From: Pseudomonas proteolytica
GTDB lineage: Bacteria > Pseudomonadota > Gammaproteobacteria > Pseudomonadales > Pseudomonadaceae
Reading direction: 5' to 3'
DNA: 64,000 bases
NCBI RefSeq assembly: GCF_007858275.1
Contig: NZ_VFEV01000012.1
Location: 91,057 to 155,056, forward strand
Shown here: positions 27,233 through 36,225 of the stretch, in pieces
How positions within the stretch are numbered: the first letter of the stretch is position 1
Layout of the letters: the number at the start of each line of letters is the position of its first letter
Notes under the pieces: model-generated
The model's database searches: none
What the model saw: the letters and a program-made list of their open reading frames with translations, nothing else
Told to the model about the DNA's origin: nothing
Program-made: the position numbers and the translations under genes

Positions 27233-27709
27233 ATGCGCCCTTTTTTATTGCTCTTTCTGCTGTTTCCGGCGCTGGAGCTGTTCGTATTCGTCAAGGTCAG
27301 CGGGGCTATCGGGTTTTTCCCGGCGCTGCTGCTGATCATTCTCGGCTCGATGCTCGGCGTGTTCGTGCTGCGCATCGCCGGACTGGCCACCGCACTGCGT
27401 GCCCGTGAAAGCCTGAATCGCGGCGAACTGCCGGCCCAGACCATGCTTGAAGGCCTGATGATGGCCTTGGCCGGTGGCCTGCTGATCGTGCCGGGTTTTG
27501 TCAGCGATGTGCTGGGCTTGATTCTGCTGCTGCCATCCACTCGTCGGTTGCTGGCAGGCAAGTTGCGCCAGCGTGCCGAAGAAGCGGCGGTGCGCCAGCG
27601 CGCCTTTGCCGACGACCTGCAGCCACGCGGCGGCCCGGCACCTCGCCAGCCGCTGGGGCGTGAAGGTGATGTGATCGAAGGCGAGTTCGAGCACCGCGAC
27701 TCCAAGTAA
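27233..27709 (+). CDS. fxsA: FxsA family membrane protein
   Basis: A 158-residue inner-membrane protein with hydrophobic helices near residues 2-20 (FLLLFLLFPALELFVF), 25-50 (GFFPALLLIILGSMLGVFVL) and 75-95 (ALAGGLLIVPGFVSDVLGLI), and a charged C-tail. E. coli FxsA is named for suppressing F exclusion of phage T7 when overproduced; its own cellular role is unclear. It lies upstream of groES as in E. coli and P. aeruginosa. ATG 27233 follows GAGGAA. Confidence 0.9.
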   Translation: MRPFLLLFLLFPALELFVFVKVSGAIGFFPALLLIILGSMLGVFVLRIAGLATALRARESLNRGELPAQTMLEGLMMALAGGLLIVPGFVSDVLGLILLLPSTRRLLAGKLRQRAEEAAVRQRAFADDLQPRGGPAPRQPLGREGDVIEGEFEHRDSK

Positions 27710-27770
27710 CGCCATGCCAGGTAGGGTGCCTTCGGGTGCCCTGCTGACACAAAAATTTTCACCTGTGGCC

Positions 27771-27797
27771 CTTGTAATAAGCATATACGCCCTTATG
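27771..27797 (+). promoter_or_regulatory. Sigma-32-type heat-shock promoter of groES-groEL
   Basis: CTTGTAA (27771-27777) and CGCCCTTATG (27788-27797), with 13 bases between CTTGTA and CCCTTA, resemble the RpoH consensus CTTGAA ... CCCCAT. No CIRCE element (HrcA operator) is seen, as expected for Pseudomonas. The leader downstream (about 140 bases) contains two hairpins, at 27817-27834 and 27890-27907. Confidence 0.6.
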
Positions 27798-27938
27798 TAA
27801 CGGTCACCGCAAGGTTTCTGGTGGCGACACCAGACAGACTTCCGCGTTTCGCCTGGCGAACCGCGACCGGCCCCGCCGGAATACCACCAGCCGGTACTGA
27901 TACCGGCCGATGAAACTTACAATTAGGAGAGATCGACA

Positions 27939-28235
27939 ATGAGCAAGCTTCGTCCTCTGCACGACCGCGTCGTTATCCGTCGCAGCGAAGAAGAAAAGAA
28001 AACCGCTGGCGGTATCGTTCTGCCAGGTTCGGCTGCTGAAAAAGCCAACCACGGTGTGATCGTCGCTGCAGGCCCAGGCAAGACTCTGGAAAATGGTGAC
28101 GTGCGTGCGCTGGCCGTTAAAGTCGGTGACAAGGTTGTATTCGGTCCTTACTCCGGCAGCAACACTGTGAAAGTCGACGGCGAAGACCTGCTGGTTATGG
28201 CTGAGAACGAGATTCTCGCTGTTCTGGAAGACTGA
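27939..28235 (+). CDS. groES: Co-chaperonin GroES
   Basis: The 10-kDa lid of the GroEL chaperonin. The sequence is fully canonical ([19 protein letters not shown], the [12 protein letters not shown] mobile loop for GroEL contact, [17 protein letters not shown]), 98 residues. The start has the strong AGGAGAG ribosome site. groEL begins 49 bases downstream in the same operon. Confidence 0.99.
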   Translation: MSKLRPLHDRVVIRRSEEEKKTAGGIVLPGSAAEKANHGVIVAAGPGKTLENGDVRALAVKVGDKVVFGPYSGSNTVKVDGEDLLVMAENEILAVLED

Positions 28236-28272
28236 TTCCCCGCTCATTTTCCCGTTACTACAAAGTATTTAA

Positions 28273-29931
<1,659 letters not shown>

Positions 29932-29952
29932 GCCAGCCTTACCCCTGTACTG

Positions 29953-29990
29953 AAAAAGCCCCGCCAGCGTCATGCTGGCGGGGCTTTTTT
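29953..29990 (+). terminator. Terminator of groES-groEL
   Basis: AAAAAGCCCCGCCAGC-GTCAT-GCTGGCGGGGCTTTTTT, 21 bases after the groEL stop, a perfect 14-bp stem with a T run. Confidence 0.92.
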
Positions 29991-30000
29991 ATGTGCCTTG

Positions 30001-30100
30001 TGTAGGAGCGAGCTTGCTCGCGAAGAACCTGAGGGCGATGCGTTTGTTCATGGTGAACGCATTATCGTTGACGTTCTTCGCGAGCAAGCTCGCTCCTACA
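30001..30100. repeat. REP pair, GGAGCGAGCTTGCTCGCGA family
   Basis: Facing copies of TGTAGGAGCGAGCTTGCTCG between groEL and the sulfatase gene. The inner arms GCGAAGAAC... and GTTCTTCGC are also complementary. The right copy contains the stop codon of the next gene. Confidence 0.9.
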
Positions 30101-32033
30101 GGGCTGCGGCGTTCTTGTGTAACTTCCAACTGAGCAAGTGTTGCTTGAAGTCATAACTGGCCGCCTGGTAGTAAGTGATCGCGCGCTGGATCAGCGGATC
30201 ATCGCTGTTGCTCCGCGATTCCTGGCTTGCACCCAGGGCCTGCTCGTGGCGCCGCAGGCCTTGGCGGGGGCTGAGGATGGCCAGGTTGGTACCGTCAAAC
30301 AAGCCCAGGTGCTGATAGTTGCCGACCACCACACGAGGTGGCAGCGGGTTGTCCTGCAACAGGTTGCGGCCGAAAAACGTCGATTCATAGCTCAGGTTCA
30401 ACAGGCCCAGAAGGGTCGGGGCGATGTCGATCTGGCTGGCCAGTTGCGCGCTTTCCCGGGCCTCGATCAATTTCGGCGCATAGATAAACAACGGAATCTG
30501 GTAGTTGGCGATGGGCAAGTCTTCCTTGCCCGCGCTGCCGGCAGTGTGGTCGGCGACAAACACGAAGATCGTATTGTCGAACCACGGTTTTTGGCGTGCA
30601 GCCTGCAGGAACTGACCGATGGCGTAGTCGGTGTATTTCACCGCACCGTCGCGACCATTGCCGGACTGGATGTCGATCCGGCCGTCCGGGTAGGTATAGG
30701 GCCGATGGTTTGAAGTGGTCATCAACTGCAACAGGAACGGTTGCTGCTTGGCATAACCGGCATCCGCCAGCTTCAAGGTTTGCTTGAAGAGGTCCTCATC
30801 GGCCATGCCCCAGGCGTTTTTAAAGCTGATTTCGGATTCGTTGACACTGCTCTGGTCGACCACTCGGTAACCGTTGCCGCTGAAAAACGCATTCATATTG
30901 TCGAAGTAGCCGCGGCCACCATACACAAACACGCTGTCATAACCGATTGCACTAAGTTGTTGGCCTAGGCTGGCAAAGCCGCTTTCCCGGCCAATCCGCT
31001 TGACGATGGAGCGCCCCGGAGTGGGCGGGATGGCCAGGGTAATGGCTTCCAGGCCGCGGTCGGTGCGGGTACCGGTGGCGTAGAAGTTGTTGAAATACAG
31101 GCTGTGTTTACGCAACTCATCAAGGTTGGGGGTCAGGTTGCGTCCATCGCCGTTACTGCCCATGTATTTGGCGCTGAAACTTTCGATGGTCACCAGGACG
31201 ATATTGGGTTTGCGCAGGGTGCCGGGGTTGTCGATGGCGCGGCGGATATCCAGTGGGTCAGTGCCGATGAAACGGGCATTGGGTTCACTGAGTTCCGCCC
31301 GCAGTTGGCGGGCTACGATATCGGCCGGCAGGCTTTTGTAGAACTGGCTGTAGTCCAGTTCATTGTTGCGGAACGCGGCGAAGAATTGGTAAGGGCCATT
31401 GCTGGCCAGTTCGTTGTTATAGGCGTTGCCACCCTGGGTGCGCGGGCTGTCCTGGCTGACCAACTGCAGGCTCAGGCCGGCAACCAGCAGCAATCCCAAG
31501 GCATTGAGCACGCGCCCGCGCATGGCCGGCAGGGGCGAGTCGAGTGCTGCGTTGAACGGTTTGCGCAAGGCCAGGCTCAGGACAATCGCCAGTATCGCCA
31601 ACAGGCTCAACAGTTTGCCGATCGGGTAGGACTCCAACAGGTTGTTCAACACCTCATCGGAATACACTAGGTAATCGACGGCAATAAAGTTGAAGCGCAC
31701 GCCGAACTCATCCCAGAACAGCCATTCGGCCACCGAGGTGAACAACATGGCGAACAGGCTGACGGTCAGTACGCCTTGCAGGAACCAGCGATGGCCGCGC
31801 CGCCGCCATAGAGCAGGCGGACACAGCAGCAGATACAGGCCCAAGGGTAATGCAGCGTAGGCCAAAAAACCCAGGTCATAGAGCAGGCCCACGCCGAATA
31901 CTGGCAGCAGGTTGCCGCTGACTTCATCCAGATGGGTGATGAGCAGTACGCTGCGGGTCAGTAGAAAAATGCCCAACCAGATGCTGGTCAGCAGTAGCAA
32001 ATAACGCATTGGCGCAGTCTTGGGCAGGCCCAT
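30096..32033 (-). CDS. LTA-synthase-type phosphotransferase (sulfatase fold)
   Basis: An envelope enzyme of 645 residues with five N-terminal membrane helices (to ~residue 170) and a periplasmic alkaline-phosphatase-fold domain. Catalytic features visible: PNIVLVTIESFSAKYMG (metal-binding Glu), the nucleophile Thr region FYATGTRTDRGLEAI, TTSNHRPYTYP, and VFVADHTAGSAG (metal Asp-His). These match LtaS/Opg-type phosphoglycerol or phosphoethanolamine transferases; the acceptor is not deducible. It is divergent from colR with a ColR-like box at 32102 in its promoter region. The stop TAG lies inside a REP. Confidence 0.87.
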   Translation of the reverse strand: MGLPKTAPMRYLLLLTSIWLGIFLLTRSVLLITHLDEVSGNLLPVFGVGLLYDLGFLAYAALPLGLYLLLCPPALWRRRGHRWFLQGVLTVSLFAMLFTSVAEWLFWDEFGVRFNFIAVDYLVYSDEVLNNLLESYPIGKLLSLLAILAIVLSLALRKPFNAALDSPLPAMRGRVLNALGLLLVAGLSLQLVSQDSPRTQGGNAYNNELASNGPYQFFAAFRNNELDYSQFYKSLPADIVARQLRAELSEPNARFIGTDPLDIRRAIDNPGTLRKPNIVLVTIESFSAKYMGSNGDGRNLTPNLDELRKHSLYFNNFYATGTRTDRGLEAITLAIPPTPGRSIVKRIGRESGFASLGQQLSAIGYDSVFVYGGRGYFDNMNAFFSGNGYRVVDQSSVNESEISFKNAWGMADEDLFKQTLKLADAGYAKQQPFLLQLMTTSNHRPYTYPDGRIDIQSGNGRDGAVKYTDYAIGQFLQAARQKPWFDNTIFVFVADHTAGSAGKEDLPIANYQIPLFIYAPKLIEARESAQLASQIDIAPTLLGLLNLSYESTFFGRNLLQDNPLPPRVVVGNYQHLGLFDGTNLAILSPRQGLRRHEQALGASQESRSNSDDPLIQRAITYYQAASYDFKQHLLSWKLHKNAAAL

Positions 32034-32101
32034 GTCTAGATTCCTGAGAGCGATGGGCGGCGATATTCACCCTGGCACTGTGGTCGGCTTGTGAACCTAT
32101 A

Positions 32102-32117
32102 GTGAAAAACTCGTTAA
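32102..32117 (-). promoter_or_regulatory. ColR-like box upstream of the LTA-synthase-type gene
   Basis: On the minus strand TTAACGAGTTTTTCAC, which matches the ColR consensus recalled from P. putida, (T/C)(T/C)NA(C/G)NN(T/C)TTTTTCAC, at all but one position. It is 69 bases before the transferase start codon. Confidence 0.55.
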
Positions 32118-32234
32118 GCTGCTTAATCGGTTGAAAACAGTAATCGGTTGCTCGTTCAGGCCTAGCGGTAAGCCATACTTGGCCTTAAGCTGCGCGAGCC
32201 AACACGGCCGTTACCGCGTACGGAGACACTGCCC

Positions 32235-32918
32235 ATGCGAATTTTATTGGTTGAAGACAACCGCGATATTCTGGCCAACCTGGCGGATTACCTGGGGCTC
32301 AAGGGTTATACCGTGGACTGTGCGCAGGACGGTTTGTCGGGCCTGCATCTGGCCGCCACCGAGCATTACGACCTGATCGTGCTCGATATCATGCTGCCCG
32401 GCATTGATGGCTACACCTTGTGCAAACGCCTGCGTGAAGATGCGCGTCGCGATACGCCGGTGATCATGCTCACCGCCCGTGATCAATTGGACGACCGCCT
32501 GCAAGGTTTCAAGTCGGGTGCCGACGACTATCTGCTCAAGCCGTTTGCCCTATCGGAGTTGGCCGCACGCATCGAAGCGGTGCTGCGCCGGGCCCAGGGC
32601 GGCGGGCGGCGTGAGCTGCAAGTCGGCGATCTGTCCTACGACCTCGATACCCTGGAAGTGACCCGCGAAGGGCGTTTGCTCAAGCTCAACCCGGTCGGCC
32701 TGAAATTGCTCGCCGTGCTGATGCAGAAAAGCCCTCACGTCCTGCGTCGCGAAGTGTTGGAAGAAGCCCTGTGGGGCGATGACTGCCCGGACAGCGACAG
32801 CCTGCGCAGCCATGTCCACCAACTGCGCCAGGTGATCGACAAGCCATTTGCCAAACCATTGCTGCAAACCGTGCATGGCGTGGGTTATCGCTTGGCCGAG
32901 GGCCGTGATGGAGTTTAA
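32235..32918 (+). CDS. colR: Response regulator ColR
   Basis: OmpR-family regulator of 227 residues: receiver domain with VEDN at residues 6-9 and phospho-acceptor Asp51 (LIVLDIMLPG), then a winged helix DNA-binding domain (LLKLNPVGLKLLAVLMQKS, SLRSHVHQLRQVID). ColRS controls membrane-modifying genes in response to excess Zn, Fe, Mn or Cd in P. putida and affects polymyxin tolerance and root colonisation. colS overlaps the 3' end by 11 bases. ATG 32235 follows GGAGAC. Confidence 0.9.
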   Translation: MRILLVEDNRDILANLADYLGLKGYTVDCAQDGLSGLHLAATEHYDLIVLDIMLPGIDGYTLCKRLREDARRDTPVIMLTARDQLDDRLQGFKSGADDYLLKPFALSELAARIEAVLRRAQGGGRRELQVGDLSYDLDTLEVTREGRLLKLNPVGLKLLAVLMQKSPHVLRREVLEEALWGDDCPDSDSLRSHVHQLRQVIDKPFAKPLLQTVHGVGYRLAEGRDGV

Positions 32919-34188
32919 GCAAAGCCTTGCCCAGCGGATCATCATCGCCTTTGCGCTGATGAGCGCGCTGGTGGCGGGGGCCTTTGCCATGGGCATCGTC
33001 GCCACGGTGCACCTGGTGGAAGAAAAACTGATTTCGGCGGGCCTGGGCGGCGACTTGCAACGCTTGCTGCTGATGGACAGTGTCGAAGACTGGCGCCACC
33101 GGCCCGAGCCGGACCAGTTGTTCTACTTCAGCGGCGGGCGCGGCGATTTTGAGCTGCCCAAGGACTTGCGGCATCTGGATGCGGGCTTTCACGAAGTGTT
33201 TCGCGAAGCGCTGTCCTACCATGCCATGGTTGAGATCGTCGACGGCCGGCGTTATGTCCTACTGCAAGACCAGAGCGATTTCGAAGAGCGTGAGCGTGTG
33301 CTGTTTGCGGTGGTGCTGGTGGGGTTTGTCCTCAGCCTGGCGCTGGCGGTATTCCTCGGCTGGGTCCTGGCCCGCAAGGTAATGGCCCCAGTGGTACGCC
33401 TGGCGCGCCAGGTGCGTCATCGTGACCAACTGCTGGGCCTGGCCCCGCCGTTGGCCCCGGACTACGCCGCCGACGAAGTGGGCGAGCTGGCAGTGGCCTT
33501 CGACGCCACCCTGGGCCGCCTGCGCCAGGCACTGACCCGTGAGCGCCTGTTTACCAGTGATGTCAGCCATGAACTGCGGACGCCACTGATGGTGCTGGCC
33601 AGCTCCTGCGAACTGTTGCTGGAAAACCCGGCCATTGATTCACGGGGGCGCAAACAGGTCGAGCGCATCGCCCGGGCCTGCGAGGAAATGCGCGAACTGG
33701 TGCAGACCTTCCTGATGCTCGCCCGCGCCCAGCATGACGACACCACCATGTCACCCCAAGTCACCCTGGCCCAGGTCGCGGAGGACTTGCTGGGGATCTG
33801 GCGTGAACCCATCGAACGCAAGGGCATCGAGCTGTTCTACCAACCGGGCAACCCCCTCGATATCCGCTACAACGCCACCTTTTTGCATGCGGTGATGGGG
33901 AACCTGTTGCGCAACGCCCTGCACTACACGGAGCAGGGCTTTATCCGCCTGACCCTGGAACCCACGGGGTTTGTAGTGGAAGACACCGGCGTGGGCATCC
34001 CCGAGGACAAGCGCGAAGCGATGTTCGAGCCCTTTGTGCGCGGCAATGAAAAACGCGGCGATGGCCTGGGCCTGGGTTTGTCGCTGGTGCAGCGGATCTG
34101 CGATAACCAGGGCTGGGTGGTCAGCCTCAGCACCATGGAGCCTAGCGGCTGCCGTTTCCATGTTGAATTGAGCCACGTCAAACCTTGA
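32908..34188 (+). CDS. colS: Sensor histidine kinase ColS
   Basis: Sensor of 426 residues with two membrane helices (~13-33 and ~135-155) and a periplasmic domain of ~100 residues. The metal-sensing residues reported for P. putida ColS, His35, Glu38, Glu126 and Glu129, fall at exactly these numbers here (HLVE and EERE), supporting a metal-sensing role. The kinase core shows FTSDVSHELRTPL (phospho-His), MGNLLRNALHYT, DTGVGIPED and GDGLGLGLSLV. ATG 32908 lies within colR; the upstream part of the frame is a shadow. Confidence 0.9.
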   Translation: MEFKQSLAQRIIIAFALMSALVAGAFAMGIVATVHLVEEKLISAGLGGDLQRLLLMDSVEDWRHRPEPDQLFYFSGGRGDFELPKDLRHLDAGFHEVFREALSYHAMVEIVDGRRYVLLQDQSDFEERERVLFAVVLVGFVLSLALAVFLGWVLARKVMAPVVRLARQVRHRDQLLGLAPPLAPDYAADEVGELAVAFDATLGRLRQALTRERLFTSDVSHELRTPLMVLASSCELLLENPAIDSRGRKQVERIARACEEMRELVQTFLMLARAQHDDTTMSPQVTLAQVAEDLLGIWREPIERKGIELFYQPGNPLDIRYNATFLHAVMGNLLRNALHYTEQGFIRLTLEPTGFVVEDTGVGIPEDKREAMFEPFVRGNEKRGDGLGLGLSLVQRICDNQGWVVSLSTMEPSGCRFHVELSHVKP

Positions 34189-34292
34189 TCCCTTCTTGCC
34201 CCTATCCTGGGGCAGACTCCCTGCTGTTCGACGAAGATGGCTTCCTGCCATGCTTTTTCCCTGTAAAACTTTGTAATTCTTTAGGGTTAGAC

Positions 34293-34308
34293 GGGACGTT
34301 TTTTTCAC
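34293..34308 (+). promoter_or_regulatory. ColR-like box upstream of the methyltransferase-inaA genes
   Basis: GGGACGTTTTTTTCAC agrees with the recalled ColR consensus except for the first two positions, and ends 67 bases before the methyltransferase ATG (34376). Confidence 0.5.
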
Positions 34309-34375
34309 AAAGGGTTGACCTGTGGATGACGTGCGGCTGCTTAAAGTCGTAGGCATCAGTCCAGGAGACTCGTTG

Positions 34376-35056
34376 ATGGCTACTCCGATCAAGCTTGAAT
34401 TTTCCGCAAAGTACGACGACCGCCACGCTCAGCAATATTTGCTCAAACACCAGGACACGTTGGCGCGCCGGCTGTCCCACAAACGCGACGAACAATTGGC
34501 CCGTGGTGCGCTGGCGATGGCCGGTGAGCCTGGCCTGGTATTGGACTTGCCGTGCGGCGCCGGGCGTTTCTGGCCGTTACTCACAGAAAAGCCCAACCGG
34601 ATCGTTATCGGTGCGGACAATTCCGAGGCCATGCTGAACATCGCCATGGGGGCGCAACCGGCGGATGTGGTCAAGCAGGTACGACCCTTGCAGACATCTG
34701 CCTTTGATATCGATTTGCCAGACAGCGCCGTGGACAGCATTTTTTGCATGCGCCTATTGCACCACATCGGCGAGCCGGCCCACCGAATGGCGATATTGAA
34801 GGAATTTCAACGAGTTACCCGCGACAGCGTGATCATTTCATTGTGGGTAGATGGCAACTTCAAGGCCTGGAAACGCAAGCGCCTGGAAGTGCAGCGCCGC
34901 AACAAAAGTGAGCAGGAGAGTTACCGAAATCGATTTGTGTTACCGGCTGCTACTGTTGAGGCTGAGTTTGAGCAAGCTGGTTTCCGCGTCCAGGAGTATT
35001 TGGACTTCATACCGCTGTATGCCATGTGGCGAGTGTATGTATTGCGCAAGAGGTAG
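34376..35056 (+). CDS. Class I SAM-dependent methyltransferase
   Basis: 226 residues with SAM motif I VLDLPCGAGRFWPLL, an acidic residue ending strand 2 (IVIGADNSEAML) and DSAVDSIFCMRLLHHI. The substrate is unknown; the position directly after colRS and before inaA, and the ColR-like box upstream, point to envelope modification. In P. putida the corresponding genes belong to the ColR regulon (recalled). The frame is open from GTG 34322, but ATG 34376 has an AGGAG ribosome site nine bases ahead. inaA starts five bases after the stop. Confidence 0.8.
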   Translation: MATPIKLEFSAKYDDRHAQQYLLKHQDTLARRLSHKRDEQLARGALAMAGEPGLVLDLPCGAGRFWPLLTEKPNRIVIGADNSEAMLNIAMGAQPADVVKQVRPLQTSAFDIDLPDSAVDSIFCMRLLHHIGEPAHRMAILKEFQRVTRDSVIISLWVDGNFKAWKRKRLEVQRRNKSEQESYRNRFVLPAATVEAEFEQAGFRVQEYLDFIPLYAMWRVYVLRKR

Positions 35057-35060
35057 CAGG

Positions 35061-35777
35061 ATGGTGGTTGAGTACGTAGCAGGCAGTCACGTAGCTCCCG
35101 AAGAGCGGTTCGAATATTTCTGGCGGCAGCAGGGCGAGTGGGTTGAGGCACCCAATCGTCGTCGAGGTGGCGAAAGCGGTGTGCAGCGGGTGATCGGGAC
35201 CAATGGGCGGCTGCTCTACAGCAAGCGTCAGACCGGCCATACCTATCGCAGCTGGCTGCACCCTTTCGGGCGGCCTACGGTGCTGCGTGAGCGTGATGCG
35301 CTCAGGGGCCTGCGTTTGCTCGATGTCGGCGTTCCGGAGCTGGTGTTCTGTGGCGCCCGACGTGACCCTGAACATCAATGGAAGGCCTTGTTGGTGACGG
35401 CGTCATTGGATGGTTTCGAGGAAATCGACAACTGGTACGCCGCCGGTGGCCGCAAGCAATGCGGGGAACTGGTGCATGAGCGGCTGCTTGATGAACTGGC
35501 GCAAACCCTGGCGCGCATGCACAAAGGGCGTTGGCAGCATGGCTGCTTGTACAGCAAGCATATCTTTGTGCGGGTCAGCGGTGCGGGAGAGGGCGCGACG
35601 GTCGAAGTGGCGCTGCTGGACCTGGAAAAGTGCCGCCAGCGTTTGACCGCCCGACGGGCCGCAGCCCATGACATGCAGCAATTGCGTCGCCATTCGTCGT
35701 GGAATGCCGCTGACTGGCAAAAACTCAGCTACTTTTACGAAGCGGCGTTTGGCAGCGCTATCAAGGGTTTAACCTAA
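35061..35777 (+). CDS. inaA: InaA/WaaP-family lipopolysaccharide kinase-like protein
   Basis: The 238-residue protein belongs to the Kdo/WaaP lipopolysaccharide kinase family. It has a possible ATP lysine (LLYSKRQTGHTYRSWLHP), a helix C Glu (VLRERDALRGL) and the metal-binding Asp in LLDLEKCRQR. The catalytic loop reads QHGCLYSKHIFV: relative to the WaaP HRDCYxxH motif, Arg-Asp is replaced by Gly-Cys, so the catalytic Asp is missing. It may use another residue or be inactive. The stop overlaps the next ATG (TAATG). Confidence 0.8.
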   Translation: MVVEYVAGSHVAPEERFEYFWRQQGEWVEAPNRRRGGESGVQRVIGTNGRLLYSKRQTGHTYRSWLHPFGRPTVLRERDALRGLRLLDVGVPELVFCGARRDPEHQWKALLVTASLDGFEEIDNWYAAGGRKQCGELVHERLLDELAQTLARMHKGRWQHGCLYSKHIFVRVSGAGEGATVEVALLDLEKCRQRLTARRAAAHDMQQLRRHSSWNAADWQKLSYFYEAAFGSAIKGLT

Positions 35778-36004
35778 TGAAGCTAGAAATAGCACGAGGT
35801 TTGTTTCTGTTGGGGGCCTTGGGCATCGCCTCCCTGGCCCTGGCTGCCTGGGAGCAGCCCCGCACAGAAGTCCTCAGCGCGGTGCACAGTGGCGGGCAAT
35901 GCCCGCTACCACGGATCGCCAAAACCACGGGGGTTACGCAGCCTGACCATCAGCTTTTGCTGTTCATGTTCGGGATGTCCCAAGGGATGAGGCCTGCGAG
36001 TTGA
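35777..36004 (+). CDS. Small membrane/secreted protein of the colRS-inaA cluster
   Basis: A 75-residue protein with an N-terminal hydrophobic segment (GLFLLGALGIASLALAAW) that is either a signal peptide cut after ALA or a membrane anchor; the rest is polar with two hydrophobic patches. Its ATG overlaps the inaA stop (TAATG), so it is translationally coupled and part of the methyltransferase-inaA operon. No known domain is recognised. Confidence 0.75.
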   Translation: MKLEIARGLFLLGALGIASLALAAWEQPRTEVLSAVHSGGQCPLPRIAKTTGVTQPDHQLLLFMFGMSQGMRPAS

Positions 36005-36021
36005 AGAGATTGACCCCCCGA

Positions 36022-36050
36022 TAAAAGGCCTCGCATAGCGAGGCCTTTTG
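36022..36050 (+). terminator. Terminator of the methyltransferase-inaA operon
   Basis: AAAAGGCCTCGC-ATA-GCGAGGCCTTTTGTTTT, 18 bases after the small protein gene. Confidence 0.9.
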
Positions 36051-36063
36051 TTTTGTGCATACC

Positions 36064-36202
36064 TGTGGCGAGGGGGCTAGTCCCCCGTTGGGCTGCGAAG
36101 CAGCCCCAATCTTTAAGCTCCACTGCGGCTGATCAGATACGCCGAGGTGACAGGCTTTGGGGCTGCTTCGCAGCCCAACGGGGGACTAGCCCCCTCGCCA
36201 CA
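36064..36202. repeat. Long REP-type hairpin (GGCGAGGGGGCTAGTCCCCC family)
   Basis: 139-bp inverted repeat: TGTGGCGAGGGGGCTAGTCC and GTTGGGCTGCGAAGCAGCCC on the left face their complements on the right around a ~55-base loop. It shares the GGGCTGCGAAGCAGCCCC inner arm with the MITE-like elements at 9.1 and 63.9 kb but has no TATCTACACAAC ends. Confidence 0.9.
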
Positions 36203-36225
36203 AGTACGCACAAATGGATAGGTAC

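Noticed and set aside
32848..32907. N-terminal extension of colS inside colR
   Set aside because: No family match; His35/Glu38/Glu126/Glu129 numbering fits the ATG at 32908.
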